From Competibacteraceae bacterium UBA6584 (GTDB lineage: Bacteria; Pseudomonadota; Gammaproteobacteria; Competibacterales; Competibacteraceae), in contig DJIW01000043.1 in assembly GCA_002433805.1 (NCBI GenBank), forward strand, positions 1 through 53,885: a stretch of DNA of 53,885 nt, in the 5' to 3' direction. Of this stretch, positions 17,244-25,688 are shown piece after piece (within the stretch, counting starts at the first letter, position 1; the number at the start of each line of letters is the position of its first letter). The notes beneath the pieces are model-generated. The model did no database searches. It had not been told where the DNA came from and worked only from the letters and a program-made list of their open reading frames with translations. Position numbers and translations under genes: made by a program.

Positions 17244-18665
17244 GTGAGGTTATCAGCGCGAATGGTGGGGCTGGCCGCCGTCTTGCTCGTCGCCGGCGCG
17301 CGGGCGGAACTGGTCGAGGAGACGCTGGACGATGCCGCCTTCGGCAAGTTGACGGTCTACCGCGCCACCGACGAACCCAAGGGCGTGTTGCTGTTCGCGT
17401 CCGGCGCGGGGGGATGGACCCCGGATTTACTGGCCGCCGCCAAGGAGATGGCGGCGCTCGATTACGTGGTGGCCGCCATCCATTCAGCGGATTATCTCAG
17501 CCGTTTGGAGCGATCTGACGCGGCGTGCGTCGATCTGTCGGCGGATTTTGACCGGCTGAACCGAGCGCTGGAGCAACGTTACCCCATCGCCACGCAGCAA
17601 CCGTCGGTGCTGCTGGGTTACGGGGCCGGCGCGGCGCTGGCTTACGCGGCGCTGGCCCAAGCCCCGCCCGAACGCTTTCACGCCGGCCTCGGGGTGGATT
17701 TCTGTCCGGAACTGCCGCTGCAAAAACCGCTCTGTCAGGGGGCGGCCCATTTGACGGCCGCCGCGCGACCCGATGGCAAGGGCGTGTTGTTGAAACCGGT
17801 CGCGCGGTTGCCGACCACCTGGTTCGTGTTCCAAAACCGGCCGGCTTGCGCCGCCGAGGCGGCCGAAACGTTAATCAAGGCGACGCCGCTGGCGCGGTTG
17901 ACCGTCTTGCCGGGAACCGAAGGGGTTAAGACCTGGCTCCCGCAAGTGTCCGCCTTGCTGCAATGGTTGGACCCCGGCATCAGCCAGCAGGCGCAACCCG
18001 ACGCCAGCGCCACCGGCGTCCCGCTGATCGAAATCCCTATCGCCGGCGGTCCCGAGCGGCCGCAACTGGCGCTCATGCTGTCGGGCGACGGCGGCTGGGC
18101 GCTGCTGGATCGGGCGGTGACGGCGGAACTGGCGAACAACGGCCTGCCGACCGTGGGTTGGGATTCGCTGAGCTATTTCTGGAAAGCCCGCCAGCCGGAA
18201 GAAACCGCGCTGGATCTGGAGCGCGTGCTGCGCCATTACCTGAGCCTTTGGAAAAAGTCGCGGATCGTGTTGATCGGCTATTCTTTCGGGGCTGACGTGC
18301 TGCCGGCTATCGTGAACCGACTGCCGCAAGAACTGCGCGAGCGCATCGATTTAGTCGTATTGTTAGGGTTGTCGGATTACGCCTCCTTTGAATTCAATCT
18401 GAGCGACTGGATCAGCGACCAGCCGGATAAGAGCGATCGGCCTGTCCGGCCGGAACTGGAAAAAATGTCGGGTTTAAAACGGTTGTGCGTTTACGGAGCG
18501 GAGGAGGACGGTGCGGCTTGCCCCAAATTCGCCGACTTGGGAGTGATCGCCGAAAAGATGCCGGGCGACCATCATTTCGATGAGGATTATCAAGGCGTGG
18601 CCCGGCGCATTCTCGACCGACTGCCGCCGTTGCCCGCGACCGCGGCCACGCCCGTTAACAAGTGA
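17244..18665 (+). CDS. acvB: AcvB/VirJ-family periplasmic hydrolase (probable aminoacyl-phosphatidylglycerol hydrolase)
   Basis: 473 residues from a GTG, with a short signal peptide (VGLAAVLLVAGARAE). It has two alpha/beta-hydrolase-like halves: the first carries LLGYGAGAALAY, a degenerate nucleophile elbow, and the second IVLIGYSFGADVLP, a canonical GxSxG. This is the AcvB layout, whose C-terminal half corresponds to VirJ. In Agrobacterium AcvB hydrolyses lysyl-phosphatidylglycerol and is encoded next to lpiA (mprF), exactly the arrangement here. The pair would set the level of the modified lipid by synthesis and breakdown. The apaH start follows one base after the stop. Confidence 0.85.
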   Translation: MRLSARMVGLAAVLLVAGARAELVEETLDDAAFGKLTVYRATDEPKGVLLFASGAGGWTPDLLAAAKEMAALDYVVAAIHSADYLSRLERSDAACVDLSADFDRLNRALEQRYPIATQQPSVLLGYGAGAALAYAALAQAPPERFHAGLGVDFCPELPLQKPLCQGAAHLTAAARPDGKGVLLKPVARLPTTWFVFQNRPACAAEAAETLIKATPLARLTVLPGTEGVKTWLPQVSALLQWLDPGISQQAQPDASATGVPLIEIPIAGGPERPQLALMLSGDGGWALLDRAVTAELANNGLPTVGWDSLSYFWKARQPEETALDLERVLRHYLSLWKKSRIVLIGYSFGADVLPAIVNRLPQELRERIDLVVLLGLSDYASFEFNLSDWISDQPDKSDRPVRPELEKMSGLKRLCVYGAEEDGAACPKFADLGVIAEKMPGDHHFDEDYQGVARRILDRLPPLPATAATPVNK

Positions 18666-18666
18666 C

Positions 18667-19503
18667 ATGGCCGTTTACGCCGTCGGCGACGTTCAGGGCT
18701 GTTACGAGCCCTTGCAGCGCTTGCTCGACCTGCTGCGGTTCGATCCGGCCGCTGACGTTCTGTGGCTGGTCGGCGATCTGGTCAATCGCGGCCCTCAGTC
18801 GCTGGAGGTGCTGCGGCTGGCGCGCGGCCTGGGCGAGCGGGCGGTGGCGGTGTTGGGCAACCACGATCTGACCTTGCTCGCGGTCGCGGCCGGCCGGGTC
18901 AAGCCCAAGCGCAAGGATACCTTCGACGGCGTGTTGCAAGCGCCGGATTGCGCCGAATTGCTGGAGTGGTTGCGGCGCTGTCCGTTGCTCCATCACGACC
19001 CGGCGCTCGGATTTACCATGGTCCACGCCGGCTTGCCGCCGCAGTGGGATCTGGCGCTGGCGCAACAGTGCGCGGCCGAGGTGGAAGGGGTGCTGCGCGG
19101 GCCGTTGAGCGAGGAATTTCTGGGGCGGATGTTCGGCGGCGAGCCGCGCCGCTGGCGGGATGACCTGAGCGGCTACGACCGGCTGCGCTTTATCGTCAAC
19201 GCGCTGACTCGAATGCGCTTTTGCGCGTCCAACGGCGCCTTGAGCTTCGATGAGAAAGGCGCGCCCGGCAGCCAGGGTCCCGATTTGCTGCCCTGGTTCG
19301 CCGCCCCTGACCGGCGCAGTTGCGGCCTCAAGCTGATATTCGGACATTGGGCCGCGCTCGGCTACTATCGCGCGCCGGGCATTTTCGGGCTGGATAGCGG
19401 TTGCGTCTGGGGCAACCGGCTGACCGCCATCCGCCTGGACGAACCCGGCGTACCGGCTTGGAGCGTTCCGGCGGTCCGCCCGCCCCCCGCGCCAGCCTCA
19501 TGA
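18667..19503 (+). CDS. apaH: Symmetrical diadenosine tetraphosphatase ApaH
   Basis: 278 residues from the ATG at 18667. The metallophosphatase motifs are complete: YAVGDVQGCYEPL, VGDLVNRGPQS, LGNHD and a late VHAGLPPQWDL, with FGHWA near residue 220. ApaH cleaves Ap4A to two ADP and also removes Np4 caps from RNA in E. coli. It overlaps folA by 4 bases; in E. coli apaH and folA are also neighbours. The proline-rich tail (VRPPPAPAS) overlaps the next start and is not conserved. Confidence 0.96.
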   Translation: MAVYAVGDVQGCYEPLQRLLDLLRFDPAADVLWLVGDLVNRGPQSLEVLRLARGLGERAVAVLGNHDLTLLAVAAGRVKPKRKDTFDGVLQAPDCAELLEWLRRCPLLHHDPALGFTMVHAGLPPQWDLALAQQCAAEVEGVLRGPLSEEFLGRMFGGEPRRWRDDLSGYDRLRFIVNALTRMRFCASNGALSFDEKGAPGSQGPDLLPWFAAPDRRSCGLKLIFGHWAALGYYRAPGIFGLDSGCVWGNRLTAIRLDEPGVPAWSVPAVRPPPAPAS

Positions 19504-20096
19504 TGTCGCAACCGATGCCAAACGCTCCCGAAGCGGAGCATGATTCGCTGTTCGAGGTGAGCGCGAACCTCGAAAGGGTTCCGCAACTGACGCTGATCGC
19601 AGCGCTGGCGCGCAACGGGGTGATAGGACGCGACAACGGCCTTCCGTGGCATTTGCCGGCGGATTTGCGGTTTTTCAAACAAACCACCATGGGCAAGCCG
19701 CTGCTGATGGGCCGGCGCACCTGGGAATCCATCGGCCGGCCGCTGCCGGGCCGGCAAATGATTGTCGTGAGCCGCGATCCCGCTTATCGGGCGGACGGTT
19801 GTACGGTGGCGCATTCTCTGGAGGAGGCGCTGGCCGGCGCGGGCGCGGCGTCGGAGTTGATGGTGATCGGCGGCGCGGTGTTGTTCGAACAAACCCTGCC
19901 GCTGGCCGAGCGGATGTATTTGACGCGGGTAGAGGCTGAAATGCCCGGCGATGTCTGGTTTCCGGACTGGGACGCGCGGCGGTGGCGCTTGGATTGGGAG
20001 GAGGCCCATCCGGCCGATTCCAGGCACGCCTACCCGTACCGCTTCCAGCGCTGGGAGCGGTCGAGCGCGCCGCGCGCCGAACCCGCTTGCGCCTGA
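19500..20096 (+). CDS. folA: Dihydrofolate reductase
   Basis: The ATG at 19500 overlaps the apaH stop, with a second ATG in the next codon. The 198-residue product carries an about 28-residue N-terminal extension before the conserved LTLIAALARNGVIGRDNGLPWHLPADL. Other DHFR motifs are FFKQTTMGKPLLMGRRTWESIG and VIGGAVLFEQ. It reduces dihydrofolate to tetrahydrofolate and is the trimethoprim target. The extension is longer than usual (E. coli FolA is 159 residues); a start closer to the core may be used, although no ATG lies immediately before LTLIAA. Confidence 0.96.
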   Translation: MMSQPMPNAPEAEHDSLFEVSANLERVPQLTLIAALARNGVIGRDNGLPWHLPADLRFFKQTTMGKPLLMGRRTWESIGRPLPGRQMIVVSRDPAYRADGCTVAHSLEEALAGAGAASELMVIGGAVLFEQTLPLAERMYLTRVEAEMPGDVWFPDWDARRWRLDWEEAHPADSRHAYPYRFQRWERSSAPRAEPACA

Positions 20097-20133
20097 ATTA
20101 TAAAGAGTTCAGCCTGCTCGCAACGATCCGCCT

Positions 20134-20865
20134 ATGGATTTTCTGGAAAGTCTGAATCGCTTTCTCGCCGCCATCCCCCGTCTGGATTGGCTGGCGCTGG
20201 TTTGGTTTGCGCTGTGCTGGGTGGGTTATACCGCCTATTCCAGTTATGGCCGGCGGTCGCATCAGAGCCTGATGCGCGGCACGGATCGGTTGCGGACGGT
20301 TTGGATGGAGCGAATGCTCGAACGCGAGGTCCGCATCGTGGATTCCGCCTTGCTCGGCACGCTGATGCACAGCGTGTCGTTTTTCGCCTCGACCACGATT
20401 CTGATCATCGGAAGTTTGATCGCGGCGCTCGGGGCCATCGACCGCGAAATGGCCTTGACCGCCGATCTGGGCTTTCTGGTTGCCGCCAGCCGGGAAACGT
20501 GGACGCTCAAACTTTTTTCGCTGATCGCGGTGTTTATCTATGCATTTTTCAAGCTGACGTGGTCCTTGCGCCAATTCAATCGCTGCGCGATTCTGATCGG
20601 AGCCGCGCCGCTGCCCGATCAGGCCGACGCCGCTGGCCGGCAAGCGTGGGCGCGGCGGCTCGGTCGGTTGAATACGCTTGCCGGAGACGATTTCAATCTG
20701 GGGCTGCGGGCTTATTATTTTGGAATGGCGCTGCTGGCGTGGTTCATCCACCCCGTCGCCTTCGCCGTCGCCTCGGTTTGGGTGGTCCTGGTGCTGTACC
20801 GGCGCGAATTTAGCTCCGAACCGGCCCTGCTGCTGGGGGAAGGAGACGAGATCGGCATCGACTGA
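20134..20865 (+). CDS. DUF599-family membrane protein
   Basis: 243 residues with about four membrane segments (WLALVWFALCWVGYTAY, FFASTTILIIGSLIAALGAI, LFSLIAVFIYAFFKLTW and YYFGMALLAWFIHP). The pattern WM-RML-RE-RIVDSALLG and FFKLTWSLRQFN is typical of DUF599. Function is unknown. It follows folA by 37 bp and probably ends the aspS-folA transcription unit. Confidence 0.8.
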   Translation: MDFLESLNRFLAAIPRLDWLALVWFALCWVGYTAYSSYGRRSHQSLMRGTDRLRTVWMERMLEREVRIVDSALLGTLMHSVSFFASTTILIIGSLIAALGAIDREMALTADLGFLVAASRETWTLKLFSLIAVFIYAFFKLTWSLRQFNRCAILIGAAPLPDQADAAGRQAWARRLGRLNTLAGDDFNLGLRAYYFGMALLAWFIHPVAFAVASVWVVLVLYRREFSSEPALLLGEGDEIGID

Positions 20866-21012
20866 CCGGGTTGATCCGACCGGTTGGCTTTTTGGCGGGG
20901 CCGTTGGTGAGGCGAGCGCATGGGAACGTTAATTGCTGGAGTGTTTGCCCGCCTTGTCGAGGGCGGGGTCATTCATTCCATTAACAATCGAACTGGCAAG
21001 GACTATTCAACG

Positions 21013-21897
21013 ATGAATGTTTATTCAATGAGCCGGCTGCTCCAACAGGCGTTGCTCGCGGTCGTGCTGCTCGCGTCGTGGACCGTGGCCTCGGCCGATC
21101 CGGACGTGAAGCAGGCCAACCTGCCGACCGGCGTCAAGCTGAACTATGTCGATACCGGCCCGCGAGACGCGCCAGCCATCATCTTCCTGCACGGAGCCAC
21201 CGATTCCAGCCATTCCTGGTCGGCGGTCACGCCGTTTTTGAGCGACGCCTATCACGCCCTCGCGCTCGACCAGCGCGGTCACGGCGATTCCGACAAGCCG
21301 GCTGACGGTTACAGCATCGCGCATTACGCCGACGATGTTATCGCCTTCATGGACCGCTTGCGTATCCAGCAAGCGGTGCTGGTCGGCCATTCGATGGGCA
21401 GCTTCATCGCCCATCAGGTCGCGTCAGTTTATCCGAATCGAGTCAGCAAGCTGGTGCTGATCGGTTCGGCCAAGACCGTGGTGGGCAATCCCGTCATCAC
21501 TAGCCTATGGGAAGACCCGATCGGATTGCCCGGCTTCCAAGATCCCATCGACCCGGCGTTTATCGAGGCGTGGCAAACCGGACCCAACCCGGTTGACCCG
21601 GCCTTCTTCGCCAAGGTGCTGTCGGAAACCGCCAAGGTTCCGGCGCATGTCTGGAAGGGCGTTTTCCGGATGTTGCTATCCGATGACCACAGCTACTTTC
21701 TCAAGGACATCACCGCGCCGGTGCTAGTGATCTGGGGCGAATTCGACGGGCTGTTCAGTCGAGCCGATCAAGACGCCTTGCTGGCGGCCTTGCCGCCGGG
21801 CGCGCAATGGATCGCGTTTCCCGGCGCGGGCCATAACACCCATTGGGAACAACCGCAAGCCGTGGCCGAGGCCATTCGCGCCTTTCTCGCGAACTGA
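21013..21897 (+). CDS. Secreted alpha/beta hydrolase
   Basis: 294 residues from the ATG at 21013; an upstream in-frame ATG at 20920 is not used because a signal peptide (LLQQALLAVVLLASWTVASA) begins after MNVYSMSR. The hydrolase fold shows the oxyanion loop FLHGATDSSHSW, nucleophile elbow VGHSMGSF, acid in WGEFDGLF and His in GAGHNTHWE, so the triad is complete. It belongs to the broad family of haloperoxidase- and esterase-like enzymes, and the substrate cannot be predicted. It stands alone, 147 bp after the DUF599 gene, and is closed by the terminator at 21908. Confidence 0.82.
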   Translation: MNVYSMSRLLQQALLAVVLLASWTVASADPDVKQANLPTGVKLNYVDTGPRDAPAIIFLHGATDSSHSWSAVTPFLSDAYHALALDQRGHGDSDKPADGYSIAHYADDVIAFMDRLRIQQAVLVGHSMGSFIAHQVASVYPNRVSKLVLIGSAKTVVGNPVITSLWEDPIGLPGFQDPIDPAFIEAWQTGPNPVDPAFFAKVLSETAKVPAHVWKGVFRMLLSDDHSYFLKDITAPVLVIWGEFDGLFSRADQDALLAALPPGAQWIAFPGAGHNTHWEQPQAVAEAIRAFLAN

Positions 21898-21907
21898 GCG
21901 TCACCTG

Positions 21908-21930
21908 GGCTCGGGTTTGACGCCCGAGCC
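21908..21930. terminator. Bidirectional hairpin terminator between convergent genes
   Basis: Perfect 8-bp arms GGCTCGGG and CCCGAGCC with loop TTTGACG lie 11 bp past the hydrolase stop and 7 bp before the stop of the convergent DUF1840 gene. A short TT follows on the plus strand, so it may be only a partial Rho-independent terminator. Confidence 0.6.
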
Positions 21931-21936
21931 TTCAGG

Positions 21937-22257
21937 CTACTGATCCCACATCACCTCGGTTTTGGCCGCCGCCGCCGCTTCGAGCAACTGGATCAGCGGC
22001 AGGGCGCGCTGCGCCAAATCGACCGGAATCTCCTCCGGTTCGTCGTCTTCCTTCTTGGCGGGTTTGACGGGTTGCGGCTTTGCCGCTTTATGCGCCTCGA
22101 TGGCTTTTTTTAAACTGGCCAGCGCCGGCGGTACGTCTTCGGCCGCCAGCGCGCTCGGCACGGTCCCGCTGTGGCCCATCAGCTTGAGCAGCTTAACGGC
22201 GATGTCGCCGAACATCATGATGTCGGCGTGGGCTTTGGTCTTAAAGGTGACAATCAT
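21937..22257 (-). CDS. DUF1840-family small protein
   Basis: 106 residues starting MIVTFKTKAHADIMMFGDIAVKLLKLMGHSG, the hallmark of DUF1840, followed by a Lys/Pro/Glu-rich hinge and a closing VDLAQRALPLIQLLEAAAAA. Members are small cytoplasmic proteins of unknown function, common in beta- and gammaproteobacteria. The gene is divergent from the ABC1-kinase gene across 131 bp. Confidence 0.85.
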   Translation of the reverse strand: MIVTFKTKAHADIMMFGDIAVKLLKLMGHSGTVPSALAAEDVPPALASLKKAIEAHKAAKPQPVKPAKKEDDEPEEIPVDLAQRALPLIQLLEAAAAAKTEVMWDQ

Positions 22258-22388
22258 CGGAGCCTCCTTTTGGGTTCGGTTAAAGCGCGTTCCACACCCA
22301 TCCTTCTTATCGAGGAATATTTTATGTTGACAGCCGGTTACGGCAACTCGAATTTCAGATCGAGGCCGCTGCTGAAAGGTTCAAAACC

Positions 22389-23927
22389 ATGTTGGATTTG
22401 ATAGACGAGGTGAACGGCTCAGACGGTCAGGCGCTGGCCGAGGCGCTGGGCTTGTCGGAGATCGTGCCCGAGGCGCACGCCGCTTATCGGCCGTTGGTGG
22501 TGGATGCGATGAGCTTTTTTCTGGAGCGCCTCTCGCCCTCGCGGTTGACCGCCATCGTCGCCGAGCAGTTGAACCTGCCCGAGGATACCCGCCCGACGCG
22601 CCGGATGGCGCTGTTGTTCCGCCGCTGCCCGACCTTGCACAAGCTCGGTCAGATGCTGGCGCGGGACCGGCGGCTCGCGCCGGACTTGCGCGAGAACCTG
22701 CAAGGCTTGGAATCGCTCGAACCCACCACGCCGCTCGATGAAATCGCCGCGCTGATCCAAAAAGAGTGGGGCCGGGTGGAGGGTCTTCAGGTCGAATCGA
22801 CGGCGCTGGCCGAGGCCAGCGTGGCGGTGGTGGTGCCGTTTTCGTGGCGCGAGGCCGGCGCTCGTGAACCGCGCCAGGGCGTTTTCAAGGTGCTCAGGCC
22901 AGGCGTCGAAGAGCAATTGCATGAAGAACTGGAGATTTGGTCGGCGCTCGGGGTTTTTTTGGAGGAGCGCTGCGCGGAACTGGGGTTGCCGGTGCTCGAT
23001 TATCGCAACACCCTCGACAGCATCCGCAAGCTGCTGGCGCGGGAAGTCCAGCTCGATCACGAGCAGGTGCATCTGGCGCGGGCGGCCGCGTTTTTCGCCG
23101 ACACGCCGGCGGTGTTGATCCCGAAACTGCTGCCGTTTTGCACGCCGCGCATGACCGCGATGGAGCGGGTCGACGGCGTCAAGGTCACCGATTCCGATTT
23201 GCCGCTCGGCCAGCGCCAGCAGCTGGCAAAAAACCTGATCGCGGCCCTGGTCGCCAAGCCGTTCTGGCATCCCGCGCCGTCGGCGGCGGTGTTCCACGCC
23301 GACCCGCACGCCGGCAATTTGTTGGTGACCCGCGACGGCCGGCTGGCGATCCTGGATTGGGCGCTGGTGACGATTTTGAACAAGGCGCAGTGCGTGGCGG
23401 TGGTGCAGGCCGTGGCCGGAGCGCTGACCCAGGATGAGGCGGCGACCGCGCAGGCCATCGAGACGCTGGGGAGCGGGTCCGATCCGGCCGCGGTGCGGGC
23501 CGCCGTCGCGGCTGGCTTGCGCCAAGTGCGGCGCGGGACTTTCCCCGGTTTCGATTGGCTGATGGGTTTGCTCGACGGACTGGGCGTCGCCGGCGCGATC
23601 CAGTTTCCCGAGGAACTGACCCTGTTTCGCAAGACCTTGCTGACCTTGAGCGGCGTGCTCAACGACGTTTCCGGTCAGATGTCCATCGACGAGGTGCTGA
23701 TCAAGAGCGCGCTGGTGCAATGCTACCGCGAGCTGGCGGCGCGGGGGATGGCCCCGTTTGAATCGCGCGACTTCGGCAGCCATCTGTCTAACGCCGACTG
23801 GTTTCGGTTGTGGGCCTCGCTGCCGATGACCGCCATTCGCTATTGGACCGAGACCTGGCGGGACGCGCTCGGCGTTTGGAATCCGATCGTGGGCCGCGTC
23901 TCCAACGCCGGGCGCGATCCGGCTTGA
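22389..23927 (+). CDS. ABC1/UbiB-family atypical kinase
   Basis: 512 residues. The family's KxGQ motif is present as HKLGQMLARD, the ATP lysine as VFKVLRPGVEEQL, and the catalytic loop as FHADPHAGNLLVTRDGRLAILDWALV. Two departures stand out: the alanine-rich loop reads EASVAVVVPF instead of the usual ASIAQVH, and the metal-binding DFG reads DWA, keeping only the Asp. UbiB relatives act in ubiquinone synthesis or lipid handling; with these changes and no transmembrane tail this paralogue may have another role. It is convergent with opgD, with only 14 bp between the stops. Confidence 0.8.
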   Translation: MLDLIDEVNGSDGQALAEALGLSEIVPEAHAAYRPLVVDAMSFFLERLSPSRLTAIVAEQLNLPEDTRPTRRMALLFRRCPTLHKLGQMLARDRRLAPDLRENLQGLESLEPTTPLDEIAALIQKEWGRVEGLQVESTALAEASVAVVVPFSWREAGAREPRQGVFKVLRPGVEEQLHEELEIWSALGVFLEERCAELGLPVLDYRNTLDSIRKLLAREVQLDHEQVHLARAAAFFADTPAVLIPKLLPFCTPRMTAMERVDGVKVTDSDLPLGQRQQLAKNLIAALVAKPFWHPAPSAAVFHADPHAGNLLVTRDGRLAILDWALVTILNKAQCVAVVQAVAGALTQDEAATAQAIETLGSGSDPAAVRAAVAAGLRQVRRGTFPGFDWLMGLLDGLGVAGAIQFPEELTLFRKTLLTLSGVLNDVSGQMSIDEVLIKSALVQCYRELAARGMAPFESRDFGSHLSNADWFRLWASLPMTAIRYWTETWRDALGVWNPIVGRVSNAGRDPA

Positions 23928-23941
23928 GCGGCCGTTCGGCC

Positions 23942-25525
23942 TTAACCGGCGGCGGCGCGCGGGATGAACTGATACAGCCAGGTTTCCGACAAAGCCTGAT
24001 CGCCCAGGCGCAAATAAGCGCGCAGGTCGATGGGTTCGCCGCCTTCCAGCTCGATTTCGAAATCCGCCCGCCAGCGGCGGGTGCCGGCCACCTGAAACGC
24101 GCCGGGGCTGCGTAGAGCGCCGCGCGTGGTGCTGGCGATCAAGCGCACCGGCGCTTTGGGGTCGAGCTGATCGAGCGGGCCGCCGGCGAAATCGATGGCG
24201 AACCAGAGGCGGTGGGCCGGCCGCAGCGGCGTTTTGGCGATGCCGCGCCAGCTGGTCCGGGTGGCGACCACCCGACTGAGGGCAGGCGAATACGGTTCGT
24301 CGCTTACCCAGTGCAGCCGGTATTTAAAGGTTCGCGCGTCGCCGGCGCGGACCGGGTCGCGCGGCACCCAGTAGGCGACCAGGTTATCGTTGGCTTCGTA
24401 ATCGGTCGGGATTTCGAGCAGTTGCACCGAGCCCTCGCCCCACGGCTCCAGCGGCTCGACCCACAGCGTGGGCCGGCGCTCGTAAAACACCCGGTCGTCT
24501 TGATAGTTTTCGAAGTTGCGGTCCCGCTGGGCCAGGCCGAAACCCTTGGGATCTCGGTCGTAAAACGAGCTGGTTTGGAGGAAGGGCGGATTGTTGATCG
24601 GCCGCCAGATCCGTTCGCCCGAGCCGGTCCACAGCGCCAATCCGTCGCTGTCGTGCACTTCCGGCCGCCAGTCCCAGCTGGGCTGGTGGTTGGTTTCGGA
24701 AAACCAATACATGCTGGTCAGCGGCGCGATCCCCAGCCGCCGCGCGTCCTTGCGGAAGAACAGCGCCGCCTCGACCTCCATGATGACGCGCTGGTGGCGG
24801 ATCGCCTGGATGCGGTACGCGCCGGTCACGCTGGGGCCGTCCAGCAAGGCGTAGACCATGAGCGCTTGGGGATCGGCGGTCGGCTCCAGCCAAAACTGGG
24901 TGAAGTTCGGAAATTCTTCCGCCGTGGGCAGGCCGCTGTCGATGGCGACGCCGCGCGCCGAGATTCCATACTGATCCAATTCGCCGGAACTGCGGAAATA
25001 CGATGCGCCCAGAAACGCCAGCCAGTCGCGTTCGTCGGTTTTAGAGTGCATCACCCGAAAGCCGGCGAAACCGAGATCGTCCGGCAGCGCCGCCGCGAAA
25101 TCCGCCTTGCCGAAGTTGAAAAAATGTGAGGAATACAGCACCTCGCGCGCTTGGCCCTCGCGCGCGACGTGGATTTTGACCGGCGAGGGAAACAGCCGGC
25201 CCAGATGGAAAAAGCGAACCGGATACGGTCCCTCGCCCTGACGCCACAGCGCGGCGTCCGGCCGATAGTGGATTTCCAAATGGGCGTCGTAGTCGATTCG
25301 ATCCACGAGCTTGGCGTGGGGGAGCGGAGGCGCTTGATAGGGCTGAGCCGCCAACTGTTGGGCCTGCTGGCGCAATCCCTCGAAACTGAAGGGGTGCGCC
25401 GGCCCGAACTGAAGCTCCGCCGGCGGTTTCTGATCGGCCCATGCCGTCTGGCCCAACCAGTTTGAAAGCCAAGGGGCGAGCAGCGCGCTGCTCAAAAAGG
25501 AACGGCGGGTGAAGGAACACGTCAT
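23942..25525 (-). CDS. opgD: Periplasmic glucan biosynthesis protein, OpgD/MdoD-like (Tat substrate)
   Basis: 527 residues beginning MTCSFTRRSFLSSALLAPWL, a twin-arginine (Tat) signal. The OpgG/OpgD core is recognisable: YDAHLEIHYRPDAALW, FFHLGRLFPSPVKIH, MYWFSETNHQPSWDWRPEVHDSDGLALWTG and the immunoglobulin-like C-terminus. The family shapes osmoregulated periplasmic glucans; OpgD uses Tat export while OpgG uses Sec, so OpgD is favoured. No opgH glucosyltransferase lies in this window, so the partner must be elsewhere. Confidence 0.88.
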   Translation of the reverse strand: MTCSFTRRSFLSSALLAPWLSNWLGQTAWADQKPPAELQFGPAHPFSFEGLRQQAQQLAAQPYQAPPLPHAKLVDRIDYDAHLEIHYRPDAALWRQGEGPYPVRFFHLGRLFPSPVKIHVAREGQAREVLYSSHFFNFGKADFAAALPDDLGFAGFRVMHSKTDERDWLAFLGASYFRSSGELDQYGISARGVAIDSGLPTAEEFPNFTQFWLEPTADPQALMVYALLDGPSVTGAYRIQAIRHQRVIMEVEAALFFRKDARRLGIAPLTSMYWFSETNHQPSWDWRPEVHDSDGLALWTGSGERIWRPINNPPFLQTSSFYDRDPKGFGLAQRDRNFENYQDDRVFYERRPTLWVEPLEPWGEGSVQLLEIPTDYEANDNLVAYWVPRDPVRAGDARTFKYRLHWVSDEPYSPALSRVVATRTSWRGIAKTPLRPAHRLWFAIDFAGGPLDQLDPKAPVRLIASTTRGALRSPGAFQVAGTRRWRADFEIELEGGEPIDLRAYLRLGDQALSETWLYQFIPRAAAG

Positions 25526-25688
25526 GGTGCAAAGCGGCCCTGTTGGAGCGGACGAAAGGCGCTACGATGCGCTAAACCGATGATAGCGCAGGCCGCTCGG
25601 TTGTGACAGGCGCGCGCGTGCGAGGCTCGCGGCGGCGCGCGGTCGGCGGCCGCTTTTTTCTCCACCCCCTAAAGTTGAAGCGCTTTCG

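Noticed and set aside
22419..23783. 454-codon open frame antisense to the ABC1-kinase gene
   Set aside because: Arg/Gln/His-rich shadow; the sense frame has conserved kinase motifs.
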